From Semisulcospira habei (taxonomy: Eukaryota > Mollusca > Gastropoda > Semisulcospiridae), in the NCBI GenBank assembly GCA_036245525.1, contig BTPG01000005.1:125232264-125296263 (forward strand): a DNA stretch of 64,000 nt, given 5' to 3'. The position numbers and the translations under genes were made by a program. The notes beneath the pieces are model-generated. The model was not told the origin of the DNA and did not search any database. It saw only the letters and a list, made by a program, of their open reading frames with translations. Shown here one piece after another: positions 1-10,858 of the stretch (position 1 is its first letter; every line of letters begins with the position of its first letter).

Positions 1-430
1 AATATAATAATACTGAAAACAATGAAAGAATTGCGAGTAATGCATTCCAAGGATAATTCATGACACAAACACAACAAATTGACAATCTGCCAACAAACTC
101 TTTAATTTTATCAGCATGACAATAAATATGAATTACTGGGTACATTACTACAAGTATCACTATTGTACCGACAAAACAGAACAAAATAAGTTTCACTATT
201 GTACTGACAGAACATAAAAAGTTGGAGGAAAAAAAACAAACAAACAAAAAAAACACATTTACACAAAAGTTGAAGACCACACACGCCCATGATACAAAAA
301 CCGTATGAAAATATCAGGGCGTGAGTGAGACAACAACCTGCTGGCATCAGTAGGTAGGCCTTAGAGTCGGTAGTCCTAATCCCTACCAAAAATATGGGGA
401 TAGAACTTCAACGGAGATTTTGATACGTGC
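1..430. other. AT-rich left flank, no gene seen
   Basis: AT-rich sequence with A-rich runs near 230-255. No domain, splice-bounded ORF or repeat family is recognised. It is the target-side flank of the LINE that starts at 444. Confidence 0.6.
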
Positions 431-443
431 AACAAAACGCTGC

Positions 444-3400
444 CCTCGCGCTGGGACCATACGGCGTTGAGGCGCGTCCCCTGGGTGGTGGATAGGGGGT
501 CCCTCGTGAGAGGGGTGCACCGAATGAAATAAGGTGCCGTGAACCAACATGGTCTAAGGGAAGGTGACCCCGACAGAAAACCCCTGGTCCTCCTAGTAAG
601 GGGGTTGGGCGTGGGGTTAGCTTCCCCACCCTGCAAAAAAGGAAATAGCTACAAAAACGCCGACGAAAAGACTAACAGTAATTCCTTTCCTGGAGGAGGA
701 AGGTTCTTCTACTAGAAGACTTATGACGTCCTGTGGTGAAAGCCGGAAGTCTTCGGAAGCCACAGGACCGAGCCGCCTCTCTCTATCCAGGGATACAACC
801 ATGGGCACATGGAACGTCAAGACCATGTACCAGAGCGGCAAGGCCGCCCAGATAGCAGCGGAAATGCAAAAGTACAATCTTTCCCTGCTAGGCATCAGTG
901 AAGCCAGATGGACGCAGTCTGGCCAGAGAAGGCTGTTAAGTGGGGAGATGATTCTGTATTCAGGTCATGAAGAGGAGAATGCCCCCCATACAGAAGGAGT
1001 AGCACTCATGCTGTCACCAGTGGCACAGAGAGCGCTGATGGGCTGGGAACCTCTTGGGCCAAGAATTATAACAGCAGCCTTTGGAGCTAAGAAAAAGCTC
1101 AGGCTGAACGTCATCCAGTGTTATGCGCCCACCAATGACAGTGACGAGGAAGAGAAACAAGAGTTCTACGACCGACTCCAGAGTGCCGTGGACAAATGTG
1201 CGGAGCGAGACATCACCATTGTCATGGGCGATTTTAATGCCAAAATAGGGGAGGACAGCACCGGATGCGAAGAGGTGATGGGGAGACAGGGACTAGGCTC
1301 GGAGATGAGTGAGAACGGAGAGAGGTTTGTAGACTTTTGTGCTCTAAACCGACTTGTCATTGGAGGCAGCATCTTCCCACACAGAAGAATACACAAAGCA
1401 ACTTGGGTCTCACCTGACCATACAACAGAGAACCAAATAGACCATATTATTATCTGCATTAGCAAGAAATTCAGAAGATCCCTTCAAGATGTTCGAGTGA
1501 GGAGGGGAGCAGATGTCGCCTCAGACCACCATCTGCTTACCTTAAGAATGAAGCTCAAGCTAAAGAAAAGCCGCACAGAGACAACAAGAAGACAGCGCTA
1601 TAATGTAGGCCTCCTGAGAGAAACTGGAGTTAGAGAAGAGTTCAAACTGGTGCTGTCCAACCGGTTTCAAGCGCTACAGGAGCTAGTAAATGAAGAGGAG
1701 GCGGTCACCACAGAGCAGCAGTGGAAGGCAGTTAGAGAGGCGCTGAACTCAACCTGCAAAGACACTGTAGGGTTCAGGAAACACCACCACAAGGACTGGC
1801 TGTCGGCACAGACCTTGAAGAAGATAGAAGCGAGGAAGCAGAAGAAAGCAGCGGTCAACAACAGTCGCACGAGAGCAGCCAAAGGAAGGGCACAGGGGGA
1901 ATACTTGGAAGCCAACCACGAGGTGAAGAGCAGTATCAGGGCAGACAAGAGGGCCTACACAGAAAGCCTGGCAGCAGAGGCAGAAAAGGCAGCAGGCAGC
2001 GGCAACATGAAACAGCTCTACGACATTACCAGAAGATTGTCGGGTAAGTATGGCCATACAGAAAGACCAGTGAAAGACAAAGAAGGCAAGCCTATTGCAG
2101 ACGGGGCAGACCAACTCGACAGATGGGCCGAGTATTTTGAAGAGTTACTGAACAGACCTAGCCCACCCGACCCCCCCGACATCCAGCCGGCAGAGACCGA
2201 CCTACCCATCAGCTGTGACAGACCCAGCCGGGAAGAGATCAGAAAAGCAGTGGCATTTTTGAAGAATGGCAAAGCAGCAGGGCCAGATGGCATCCCAGCG
2301 GAGTCTCTGAAAGCAGACCTAGAGACAACAGTTGAGATGCTGTACCCACTGTTTGGAAAGATCTGGGAAGAGGAGGTGATGCCGGCTGACTGGAAGGAGG
2401 GGTACCTAATCAAGCTTCCCGGGAAAGGCGACCTCAGCAAGTGTTCCAACTACAGAGGAATCACGTTGCTGTCAGTACCAGGAAAGGTCTTCAACAGGAT
2501 CATCCTAGAAAGAATGAAGAGCTCCGTTGACCCCCAGCTGAGAGACCAGCAAGCAGGATTCAGGAAGAACCGATCATGTACAGACCAGATCGACACTCTC
2601 CGCATCATCGTGGAACAGTCTCTGGAGTGGAGCTCCCCGCTGTACGTCAACTTTGTGGATTATGAGAAAGCATTTGACAGCGTGGACCGAGAGACTCTGT
2701 GGAAACTCCTACGACACTACGGTGTACCCACAAAGCTCGTCCGCCTGATCAAGAGCAGCTATGATGGCATGACATGTCGCGTGATCCACGAAGGGCAGTT
2801 CACCAGAGAGCTCCAGGTCAGAACTGGTGTCAGGCAGGGATGTCTGCTGTCTCCGTTCCTCTTCCTACTGGCCATAGACTGGGTCATGAAGATGACCACA
2901 GAGCACAGACGAAGTGGAATACAGTGGACACTGTGGACACAGCTTGACGACCTCGATTTTGCAGACGACTTGGCATTACTGTCCCACACTCATCAACAAA
3001 TGCAGGACAAGACCACGAGGCTTGCTGACATCTCGTCCCAAGTGGGCCTCACCATTCACAAACAGAAAACAAAGACAATGAGGCTGAACGCAACCAGGGA
3101 AGAACCAGTCTTGCTTGCTGGCACCCCGTTGGAGGAGGTGGAGTCCTTCACCTATCTCGGGAGCATCATAGACAAAAAAGGCGGCACTGATGCAGATGTC
3201 AGAGCACGAATCGGTAAAGCCAGAGCAGCCTTTCTCCAGTTGAAAAAAGTATGGAGTTCCAGAGAGCTGTCACAACACACCAAAGTCCGGATTTTCAACT
3301 CCAATGTAAAAGCAGTTCTCCTATATGGAGCAGAGACATGGAGATTGACAAAAACCACAGTCAACAGAGTACAGACCTTCATGAACAGTTGCCTTATAAG

Positions 3401-3749
3401 AATTTTGAAAATCCACTGGCCAGAGAAGATCAGCAACGTCAGACTCTGGGAGAGAACAGAGCAGATAACAGCAGAGAATGAAATTGGGCGAAGAAGATGG
3501 GGATGGATCGGTCACAGTCTGAGAAAGCCAGCTTCCAGTATCACTAGGCAGGCATTGTCATGGAACCCCCAGGGAAAGAGGAGAAGAGGTAGGCCGAGAA
3601 ACTCCTGGCGTCGAGACCTCCAAGCAGACATCAAGAGACTGGGAACCACCTGGAGTAGAATCGAAGGAGAAGCACAGGACAGGAGTTGCTGGAGGTCTCT
3701 CGTCGACGGCCTATACCCGGGTAGGGGTGACAGGCGTAAGTAAGCAAGT
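444..3749 (+). mobile_element. Full-length RTE-like non-LTR retrotransposon, copy 1
   Basis: The sequence AACAAAACGCTGC stands immediately before the element (431-443) and again immediately after it (3750-3762), a perfect 13-bp target-site duplication. The element begins CCTCGCGCTGGG, exactly where the copy at 58525 begins. It has a 279-bp 5' UTR, one long ORF (723-3743) and a very short tail of GTAA-type repeats, with no poly(A). A single APE-endonuclease/RT ORF, short tandem-repeat tail and short TSD are typical of RTE-like LINEs. Intact ORF, intact ends and perfect TSD point to a recent insertion. The clade call rests on motifs and was not tested by phylogeny. Confidence 0.93.
723..3743 (+). 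CDS. APE endonuclease-reverse transcriptase of RTE-like LINE (intact)
   Basis: This 1006-residue ORF drives target-primed reverse transcription: the endonuclease nicks the target and the RT copies the element RNA. The endonuclease/exonuclease/phosphatase domain covers about residues 27-290, opening with MGTWNVKTM, with MGDFNAKIG near 169-177 and the closing SDHH motif near 267-270. A basic linker follows. The RT covers about 510-830: AGFRKNRS near 610, VDYEKAFDSVDRE near 643, GVRQGCLLSP near 702, the catalytic FADD at about 746-749 and TYLGSII near 810. The C-terminus carries WGWIGHSLRKP and a basic GRPRNSWRRD stretch. The first ATG follows the 5' UTR shared with copy 2; a second in-frame ATG at residue 27 starts the endonuclease proper and could also be used. 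No stop or frameshift is seen. It is an element gene, not a host gene. Confidence 0.92.
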   Translation: MTSCGESRKSSEATGPSRLSLSRDTTMGTWNVKTMYQSGKAAQIAAEMQKYNLSLLGISEARWTQSGQRRLLSGEMILYSGHEEENAPHTEGVALMLSPVAQRALMGWEPLGPRIITAAFGAKKKLRLNVIQCYAPTNDSDEEEKQEFYDRLQSAVDKCAERDITIVMGDFNAKIGEDSTGCEEVMGRQGLGSEMSENGERFVDFCALNRLVIGGSIFPHRRIHKATWVSPDHTTENQIDHIIICISKKFRRSLQDVRVRRGADVASDHHLLTLRMKLKLKKSRTETTRRQRYNVGLLRETGVREEFKLVLSNRFQALQELVNEEEAVTTEQQWKAVREALNSTCKDTVGFRKHHHKDWLSAQTLKKIEARKQKKAAVNNSRTRAAKGRAQGEYLEANHEVKSSIRADKRAYTESLAAEAEKAAGSGNMKQLYDITRRLSGKYGHTERPVKDKEGKPIADGADQLDRWAEYFEELLNRPSPPDPPDIQPAETDLPISCDRPSREEIRKAVAFLKNGKAAGPDGIPAESLKADLETTVEMLYPLFGKIWEEEVMPADWKEGYLIKLPGKGDLSKCSNYRGITLLSVPGKVFNRIILERMKSSVDPQLRDQQAGFRKNRSCTDQIDTLRIIVEQSLEWSSPLYVNFVDYEKAFDSVDRETLWKLLRHYGVPTKLVRLIKSSYDGMTCRVIHEGQFTRELQVRTGVRQGCLLSPFLFLLAIDWVMKMTTEHRRSGIQWTLWTQLDDLDFADDLALLSHTHQQMQDKTTRLADISSQVGLTIHKQKTKTMRLNATREEPVLLAGTPLEEVESFTYLGSIIDKKGGTDADVRARIGKARAAFLQLKKVWSSRELSQHTKVRIFNSNVKAVLLYGAETWRLTKTTVNRVQTFMNSCLIRILKIHWPEKISNVRLWERTEQITAENEIGRRRWGWIGHSLRKPASSITRQALSWNPQGKRRRGRPRNSWRRDLQADIKRLGTTWSRIEGEAQDRSCWRSLVDGLYPGRGDRRK

Positions 3750-3762
3750 AACAAAACGCTGC

Positions 3763-4411
3763 GCAAAATAACTATCTCCGCCACGGTTTGGTCCGCTGAC
3801 GATGAGGAGTACCGGCAATTTAAAGCAAACCTTCCTCGAAACACACATGAACTAGACATAAAAATTCAGACTGACTTGTGTCGCTCGAGTGTGTATGACC
3901 GGCCGATAAAAAACAGGCCATTTCATCGGATAGTGTGCGATGTGATACATTTTTTTACAAACAAAAAGGTTTCAAACACGAACAATAACGGCGAATGAAA
4001 GGTTTGTGGTCAAAACATGGCATTTGCAACAAGTCATACAGCTTTTTTTCGTTGTTGTGGCAACCTTTTACTGCGCAATGTCGGCCGCTAGATCGGGAAC
4101 TTGTGTAGGGTTTTGTATTCACAGCCGTTTGCAAGCAAAACCGGAAGTCGTCCCCAGTAGGTCGAAGGTCATGTTCAAAATGGCCGCACCCATCATTTCT
4201 AATTAAAAAGACGTGAATAGACAATAACAGCAAGTCTTGCCATCACCGTAGGAAACCGCTAACCAGAATCTGTTTTTGTTTGTTTCCAAAGAGGAAGAAA
4301 CACGAAGAAAAACGTGTTGAAACACTGCTTCGCTACTATCTGAAGCCTATTCTATCCTCTTAAGATGCTAGGCAACGCGGGGAACTTCCCGAGCCCTATA
4401 CTAACTCCCAA
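3763..4411. other. Unassigned intergenic stretch
   Basis: Mixed-composition sequence after the LINE TSD. Small ORFs show no recognisable domain and no splice context. I see no repeat family here. Confidence 0.5.
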
Positions 4412-4638
4412 TTAAACTCTTCACTACCACTGGACGCATATTCTGCTTTTGAATTCATTGTAACTTCAAAGTCAAAGACTGACTTTAAAGGGACTTTGAC
4501 GGATACACAGTGGTTTCAGCAAGAGGTATAGATCCTCATGAGCCCCCGCAATTTTGGGGGTTCATGACGATCTAGTACTTCTTGCGATTGGGTGGTGTTA
4601 AGTTCACTTTTGTTCACTTTGCCAGCGAAAGGGGTTAA
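4412..4638 (+). mobile_element. PAL-A MITE, complete
   Basis: A TTAA-bounded element of 227 bp. The left end reads TTAAACTCTTCACTACCACT and the right end GCCAGCGAAAGGGGTTAA, an imperfect terminal inverted repeat. The hairpin core at 4519-4585 is the PAL-A palindrome (GCAAGAGGTATAGATCCTCA and its near inverse). Non-autonomous: no ORF. Confidence 0.75.
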
Positions 4639-4703
4639 CAAATCTAAGCGCAGCCTGCACAATGCTGCAAGGAACTTAGGCCAACATCCAAGCTATTGGC
4701 ACC

Positions 4704-4793
4704 AAACTCCTCGGACCCACGACGGCCGCAGTGGGCCCGCGCACGGCTGTGCGCGGGTACGCTGCGGCCATCCTGGGTCCGTAGACGCTTTGC
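4704..4793. repeat. PAL-D GC-rich palindrome
   Basis: Near-palindrome around GGGCCCGCGCACGGCTGTGCGCGGG, with outer arms containing ACCCACGACGGCCGCAG and its diverged inverse. Flanked on both sides by CTATTGG. Same family as 12678-12773 and 14801-14904. Confidence 0.75.
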
Positions 4794-5649
4794 TATTGGG
4801 GAAGCTCCACAGAACTTCAGTTGCACCACATATCGTATAAAAATAATAAATAACTAAATAAATAAATAAGTTAAAATGTTTGGTCGCAGGTAAAACTTCT
4901 GTTTATGAAAACTTTGATAAAATGTAAATATACGTGCATTTTGATCGTGTCCATCCTCTACTTTAAAGGGTCGGGTCCCGAAGGTGTGCCTTTGGTATAG
5001 TCGCTGAGCAGGCAGCGCTATGCTTTCACGGTGACGGCTAGAATTCAAATGACTCATCGGGACTGCGCGCGCGTTCATACAGGCCGGCCGACGGTTTAGG
5101 CATTGTAAGGGTAATGAACACTGAAAGAAATATGTGAAGCGGAGAAGACGAAAAATAAGAAAGTTTTATCAGACAGGGAAACCTTGCTAACAGCCAGAAT
5201 AAACCCAAGATCCAAAAACTTCGAAAAACCAAAGTCTAAGCCAGAAATTCGTGTACATTCATTCATGCATTAAACCCAAAAAGACAAACAGACAAAAAGG
5301 ACAACAGACAAAAAGAACAACAGACAAAAAAATAATAATAATAAAAAAGGAAGAACGAGAGAGAAAGAGCTAACGGTGAAAAGAATGGCTATTTCAGAAA
5401 AAGAAAAAGAACAGAACAAGGAAAGATAAAACTAAAGAAAACAAGAAAAGGGAAAAGAAAATCCGGCAGAAAAGCGAATAAGACAGGGCAGAGCAGAATA
5501 TAGTGCGGCGAGAGAAGGAGCAAAATGCTGATTTAATTGACAGTCGTCCCACGTCCCGTTCCCGCAAACGCTATTACTGTCCACACCCTGAAACGAACAC
5601 CCCTCCACTCCACTCTCTGCCCCCCCCCCCTCCCACCCCTTACCCTACT
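4794..5649. other. AT- and purine-rich spacer
   Basis: Contains (AAATAA)-like runs near 4840-4870 and a long A/G-biased tract at 5270-5520 built from ACAAACAGACAAAAAG-like units. No gene is supported. Confidence 0.5.
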
Positions 5650-5714
5650 GCAAGAGGCATAGATTCTCATGAATCCCTGCGAAGCAAGGACTCATGACAA
5701 TCTTTGCCTCTTGC
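5650..5714. repeat. PAL-A core (diverged)
   Basis: Starts GCAAGAGGCATAGATTCTCA and closes with the mismatched inverse ending CTTTGCCTCTTGC. Outer ends of the element are not recognisable. Confidence 0.7.
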
Positions 5715-5954
5715 TCATAAAGCATTGGACCATTCACATCTCCAGAATGAGGCCGTGTGTCTACGGCAGAAACGCCATTACTGTCCACACCCTCTCACGC
5801 TCTGCAGTCCAGGGGGAGGGCATCGAAGGCTTGGGCGGGACCGATCGCCACAAGTTACGTCCCATTCTGCAGATTTTTTTGGGGGGAGACCACAGTCTGA
5901 CTTTGGCTTACGAAACGCAAAATACACCCAACCGCTTCTGCCCCATTGCCTTTT

Positions 5955-6134
5955 GAGAAAACGTTAAACGTTCGTGGCTTAACGTGTTTTGTCCTGCACC
6001 ATGAAGGTGGTTTCAAAGACGAAGCACTGAATGTAGAGTCTAAAGAAAGTGTGACCCCAGCTGGCGGAACCTACAACCTTTCTGATGAGAGTCGAACTCT
6101 TTCTCTCCCCCCCCCCCCCCCCCCCCCCCCCCCC
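5955..6134 (-). mobile_element. SINE-like fragment plus C28 run
   Basis: Shares GAGAAAACGTTAAACGT, GCTTAACGT and GGTGATTTCAAAGACGAA-like blocks, in the same order, with 63465-63545. Near 6090 the sequence GAGTCGAACTC resembles a tRNA B-box in reverse. It ends in a run of 28 C (6107-6134); the other copy is also followed by a homopolymer-rich tract. Confidence 0.5.
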
Positions 6135-6540
6135 GTTGTCTATCGCAGCCTGGTCCCATTTCCTGAGTTTCCACAACGGTTTGTACATCACCATCCATGG
6201 AACCTCTCAATTCAGATGCAGTTTCTTTCCAGAAGCGGCTGTCCTCAGTACATCACCATCCATGGAACAACGTGACTGATTCCATGATTTGTGACATATG
6301 ACTGATTTGTGTTTAATATTGTGTTTATATATCTTTTTGTGCTGTATACAGGATGATCGCCAACTGAGTGTATGACATGATGTGCAACCCTGCGAGTGAG
6401 GATGTATTTTATTGTCGCCATTCCACACAAAATTCCTTGTAAGGTTTTACTTGGTGAATAAATGTCTTATGTCTTATGTCTATCGTCTCGTACTTTGAAT
6501 TTACCCCTGAACTGTCGGGGCAGGCGAACGATATCAAGCT

Positions 6541-6605
6541 GCAAGAGACAGAAACCCTCACGAGCCCCCGCGGTCGCGGGGGCTCTTGAGGATTTATGTC
6601 TCTTG
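6541..6605. repeat. PAL-A core
   Basis: GCAAGAGACAGAAACCCTCA arm, CGAGCCCCCGCGGTCGCGGG centre and the inverse arm ending TGTCTCTTG. Good symmetry, diverged from the usual PAL-A arm. Confidence 0.75.
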
Positions 6606-7333
6606 TTAGTCCTATGTTCTTTATGCCTATTTTTGTCTCATTTACATCTTGTATTCTTCACGCGAATATGCGACAGTGTGCAGTTGTTCCTCACGCGAAA
6701 TTCGTCCGTGATCACTGGCATGTGTTGACAGGTCATGTTACATATTCAAATGAGGTAGGTGAGGCAGTGCAAGGATCGGTGTTACCAAAAAAAAAATTAA
6801 TAAAATCTTCTGCCTTCTTTGGCATTTTGTACAGAGGCAGTATGCTGGAATTCGATTAAAATCTCTTGATAGATGAGAGTCATGTTTGGTGCTTTGATTC
6901 ATACCAGCTTTGGCGTAACCAGCGGACTCTTTTTTTTAGCCTAGTTTGAGTTGCCAAGTGAATGGTGATTTGAGGTGTGTACCAGTTTTGGCTGCGCCGC
7001 TTCGATGTAGGGTTGGTACAGAATCATGTTGATAGCCAGGAAATAAGACTGGTGATATCCTTATTTGGGGAGGGGGGGGGGGGGTTGTATTCATGGCAAA
7101 TGTGCGGCAAGTGGGCGATAGTGTTGTTTAGGGGATTGAAATATTAGGGGATGACTGAGACAGACTAAGGTTAAGGCATTGTAACAGATGGGACTGCAGG
7201 GGAGGCCCACTGTGTACTTTGACCATGGTCGTCAGAGGAGGTGTGTCTGCTCTGAAGCCAGCAGTCGCATATTTATATGGCCGCGGGATGACGCGACCAA
7301 GGATGCACTGCCAAGTAAAGACCAAAGACAGAC
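6606..7333. other. Unassigned spacer
   Basis: Mixed sequence with a G run at 7073-7084. No gene, splice-bounded exon or dispersed repeat recognised. Confidence 0.45.
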
Positions 7334-7405
7334 AAGTCCCATTTTTGAAAAGCGAGATTTTCATTGCAATACAATGAAATTCTCGCTTTTTGCAATAATG
7401 GACTT
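7334..7405. repeat. Singleton hairpin
   Basis: Inverted repeat: the arm at 7334-7366 (AAGTCCCATTTTTGAAAAGC start) pairs with 7372-7405 (ending GCAATAATGGACTT), with a loop of about 5 nt and a few mismatches. No second copy seen in the window. Confidence 0.65.
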
Positions 7406-7549
7406 GCTGTCCTTTGCCTTTCTTACAAGCAGCCATCTACAAAAGACCACCCGCTTCATTCGGGACGCCAACTCCGCTGAAAATCTGACTTACATGACGA
7501 CTCAACACTTTAACACAGGCAGAAAAAAATGGTCTTCTTTGTGGTTTTT

Positions 7550-7577
7550 CAAGAGGCATAGATCTATGTCTCTTGCA
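7550..7577. repeat. PAL-A core, internally deleted
   Basis: CAAGAGGCATAGATC joined directly to TATGTCTCTTG. The centre of the palindrome has been lost; outer halves remain. Compare 43085-43119. Confidence 0.65.
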
Positions 7578-8084
7578 GTAGGAGGGGGGAGGTGTTCGAC
7601 TTAGTGTGTGGACAGGGCGCCTGATCGTGATATCATTGTCAAGAATGCCAGCTTTTTTAGCTGATTGCGTCAAGTTTGTTATCTTCTCAAAAGTATCCGT
7701 ACTAGATTCTTGTCTACAAGAACGTTTCCCCTACAGTCTAAAGTGCAGTCAGCATCATTTCGGATATAATAAAGGTCGGATGTAGAAAGGCTTTTTCAAA
7801 GGTACTGGCCACACTTTAAAAAAAATGAAAATCATTTTGCTTATCACAAACTTCAGATAAATGGCAAGAATAAATTTTTGTTCCTTGACATTTTGTTAGT
7901 CCGAAGCTGACTGCATAATACTAAGCTTGCAGAACGTCTGGCCTTTTATCTGGGTGTCCATTGCGTCAAATCAGTCTTGTTTCCCAAATGTAGTCTTGTT
8001 TAGTCTTGAAGAACGTTTCCTCCGAGTTTTGTTTAGTTTGTACTGGGTCATCATGCTTGGTCTCGCTTGCTTTTATCTGGAAAT

Positions 8085-8184
8085 TTAACTCTTTGGGTGT
8101 CGGTAGCCGTTTTTGTCGCGATGATTCCTGCGCAGCTGCAGGAATCATCGCAACTAAAACGGCTACCGACACCCAAAGGGTTAA
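8085..8184. mobile_element. PAL-E TTAA-bounded palindrome
   Basis: A 100-bp palindrome from TTAA to TTAA. The left arm reads TTAACTCTTTGGGTGTCGGT and the right arm ends ACCGACACCCAAAGGGTTAA; the centre is CTGCGCAGCTGCAG. No ORF. Confidence 0.85.
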
Positions 8185-8352
8185 TGAGGCACTGCCTTCC
8201 AGCGGGCTGTCACTGTCGATAGATCTTATGCAACTGAAACGAAACGGAAAAAGAATCGTGTTAAAATAAAAAAAGTCATACTTTTGCAGTTTGGTCGTAA
8301 CCAGGGACAAGGCATGAGCCCGAGTCATCCCCTTACCCTGAATATTCCGTCT

Positions 8353-8422
8353 GAGAGAGGCACAAACTCTCATGAGCCCCTGCGTGTACAGCAGGTGCTC
8401 TTGCGAGTTTATGCCTCCTGCA
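8353..8422. repeat. PAL-A core (diverged)
   Basis: GAGAGGCACAAACTCTCATG arm followed by GAGCCCCTGCGTGTACAGCAG and an inverse arm ending ATGCCTCCTGCAG. Confidence 0.65.
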
Positions 8423-8891
8423 GATGGTAAATAGAGCCTCATTTATATCACTACACCTGCTCCTACGAAGGAATAAAGTTTGAGTTTAAGCGAGGGTCGG
8501 CTCTTCATCCAGGCGCGGCCTGGCATAACTATCACGAACTCAAGCGACTGCAGGGGGTTCACGACAGTTTACCCGTCTTACCGAGCGGTGTGTACAGCCC
8601 CATTTACCTCCACGTCTCTCCCCGTGCAGAGTACATTTCTCAGGTTTGGGCGAGCGGGTGAGTGACAGAATGGATAATCCGGGAGTAACGCGCGAGGCCG
8701 TCCAGCCCCACGTCTCCATCGATCTGGGACGTCCCGGTCCACGCTGTCACTAACACGCCGCAGCTCCCCTCCCCAAGCCACTGCCACCAACACAGGGAGG
8801 CTGAGGCACAAGCTGAAGCGGTCCGCATCTCCCTCAAAGGCAAGGGCGGAAAGTGTGCTCGCCTGAACCCCCATTCAGCCCCAACGTACTA

Positions 8892-9057
8892 AAGCAGGAG
8901 ATGGATCCACCGTGATAATTCAAGTTTCAAAGCAGGAGGTGGATCAAAGCAGGAGGTGGACCGATCGTGATAATTCAAGGGTAGTGTCAGCAGCTAGCAT
9001 CCTGATGGCGCCAAGCTAATCTGACACTAACCTTGAATTATCATGATCGATCCATCT
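8892..9057. mobile_element. PAL-B copy with repeated left flank
   Basis: Core palindrome at 8956-9057: CGATCGTGATAATTCAAGGG on the left and CCTTGAATTATCATGATCGA on the right, with a GGCGCCAAGCTAATCTG half-centre. Its left flank AAGCAGGAGGTGGATC occurs three times between 8892 and 8960. Confidence 0.75.
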
Positions 9058-9238
9058 CTACAACTGGCACATAGTCGTTAGGTGACACCTCCAAAATTTG
9101 GGAAAGACAGCCTTGCGGTTGAAAGGGTACCGCTAGTAAGGGTTGGGTAGGGATGTTTATTGGTGGGAGGGGGGGGGGGGGAAATGTGGGGTGGGTAGAG
9201 AAGTATCTCAAAGACAACGAAACGAAGGGTTAGGAAAT

Positions 9239-9337
9239 CCTAACAAAGAAAGAAACACGCTATGAAAGGACAATTACGACACAATAAATTGCGTTGTAGC
9301 TGTCCATTCTAAGAGCGTTTCTTTCTTCGTTGGGACG
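9239..9337. repeat. Inverted pair of repeat K
   Basis: Left arm CCTAACAAAGAAAGAAACACGC (9239 on) pairs with right arm AGAGCGTTTCTTTCTTCGTTGGG. Part of a dispersed repeat also seen at 10479, 35945, 41380 and 49063. Confidence 0.55.
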
Positions 9338-9644
9338 TTATTTGCATTTTACGCACTGGGCAGTCACCTTTTCGGTCTGAAAGGACGGTTTGGTCCGGTG
9401 AATAGACCTCTGATTTGATGACTTCTTCTCTTACACAAAAGAGTTGACGTTTACTTTTATATATATTTGTACGGAATCTTCCAGAATGTCTATTTAATAT
9501 TCAGCTATTTAGAATTCCCTTCCAAGCTCATCAGTGCATCGTAGTGAGCTGGCGTCAGCCCTGCTGAACGTTTTCAGGTCTGAGTGATGCCCGGCAAGAA
9601 AGCTATTCGAAGACGCAAGAAAGCTTTGAGAACTGACTTTCTAA

Positions 9645-9708
9645 GCAAAAGCTCTTTGGGCCGACGTCGGCCGCAGTGGGTCGGCCCGAGGATTTTTTGC
9701 TTACTGGG
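9645..9708. repeat. PAL-D, centre deleted
   Basis: GCAAAAGCTCTTTGGGCCGA arm with GTCGGCCGCAGTGGGTCGGC, closing GAGGATTTTTTGCTTACTGGG. Lacks the CGCGCACGGCCGTGCGCG centre. Confidence 0.7.
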
Positions 9709-9921
9709 TAAAGGCATTTCCTTAGGAATGCATGAGAACATGAGTAAGTTACTTTGATCTGCCATAGATTCATGTGCGAAATACCAAACGACAGCACGCT
9801 TCTGAAAATGGAGGGTAACGAGCTATGCACAGCTTACAACTCAGTCGAAAATCAGATAGAACACGCAGATGGTTTGTCACACAACATGATCAGTCATACG
9901 TCCCAGAAAGCACAAGTATGC

Positions 9922-9996
9922 GTGGGCCGACGTCGGTCTCTACAGGACCGCGCACAAATGTGCGGGGTCCTGCAGAGGATGTCCGCCCAAGGGACT
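9922..9996. repeat. PAL-D variant
   Basis: GTGGGCCGACGTCGGTC, then GACCGCGCACAAATGTGCGG and a diverged inverse arm ending GCCCAAGGGAC. Confidence 0.6.
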
Positions 9997-10100
9997 TTTC
10001 GTTGAACGATACCAAGATTTTGACGTTGGCAGTCTCCTCCGTTTGTCCATGGCACATATGTACAGAAGGTGGTTGTGTATCTGCCAGCAATAAAACAGTA

Positions 10101-10235
<135 letters not shown>

Positions 10236-10478
10236 GGTAATGCAATTAATAACAAAAACAAAAAAAACCGCCGAAATCCCCCCAGCCGAGGTCAGCTTTC
10301 AGTGTTTGTGTTTGGCTATTTTTAGCGCTGAAGGTGACTTTACAAACCGTTTCTTGGCATTCGCACCGGATCCAGAAATGAACTTTTAACAAAATTACTT
10401 AGTGGCAGAGTACATAAATACTATAGGCGCCAAGCTATTTCGCTCTCCTTGTATGCAAAACAATCGTAAATTCAAAAT

Positions 10479-10575
10479 AACTGTCTTTTCTAAGCATGTT
10501 TCTTTCTTCGTTGGGATATTCTCTGCATCCTACATGATTTGGCACTCACCTATTTGGTCTGGATTTCGTAAATCC
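10479..10575. repeat. Dispersed repeat K
   Basis: TTTTCTAAGCATGTTTCTTT followed by CTTCGTTGGGATATTCTCTG and a GGCACTCACC...GGTCTGGA end. Matches 9311-9390 and 49063-49140 in the same block order. Confidence 0.55.
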
Positions 10576-10626
10576 AAAGCATAAGAACCCAAGCCGTCCA
10601 ACGAACACAGATACACAATAAGACAA

Positions 10627-10660
10627 GCAAGAGGCATAGCAGCTCATGAGCTCCCGCGAA
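10627..10660. repeat. PAL-A half palindrome
   Basis: Only the left half, GCAAGAGGCATAGCAGCTCA plus TGAGCTCCCGCG. The inverse half is missing. Confidence 0.55.
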
Positions 10661-10826
10661 CACTCCATCCTATTGCGTCATTGTACCCAGAGAGAAAGTG
10701 AGAATAAGAGTGATCGGAGGAAGCGACAGGTGACGTGCCGGGAAAACAAGCTAAAATATTGTTGAAATATAACATCTATCTGGCATATCGAATCACTCAC
10801 AAGAAGGAGCAGCTGCACCAACTGTG

Positions 10827-10857
<31 letters not shown>
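10827..10857. repeat. Poly(A) run
   Basis: About 31 consecutive A. No LINE or processed-pseudogene body recognised upstream. Confidence 0.9.

Positions 10858-10858
<1 letters not shown>

Noticed and set aside
376..636. Minus-strand ORFs over the RTE 5' UTR, repeated at 58505-58717
   Set aside because: They recur only because the 5' UTR recurs; no recognisable protein.
1166..2449. Antisense ORFs inside the RTE-like element (also 59247-60540)
   Set aside because: Shadow frames of the endonuclease-RT ORF; they vary with it and have no family match.
8578..8874. GC-rich minus-strand ORF
   Set aside because: Low-complexity hydrophobic and Arg-rich translation without domain or splice sites.
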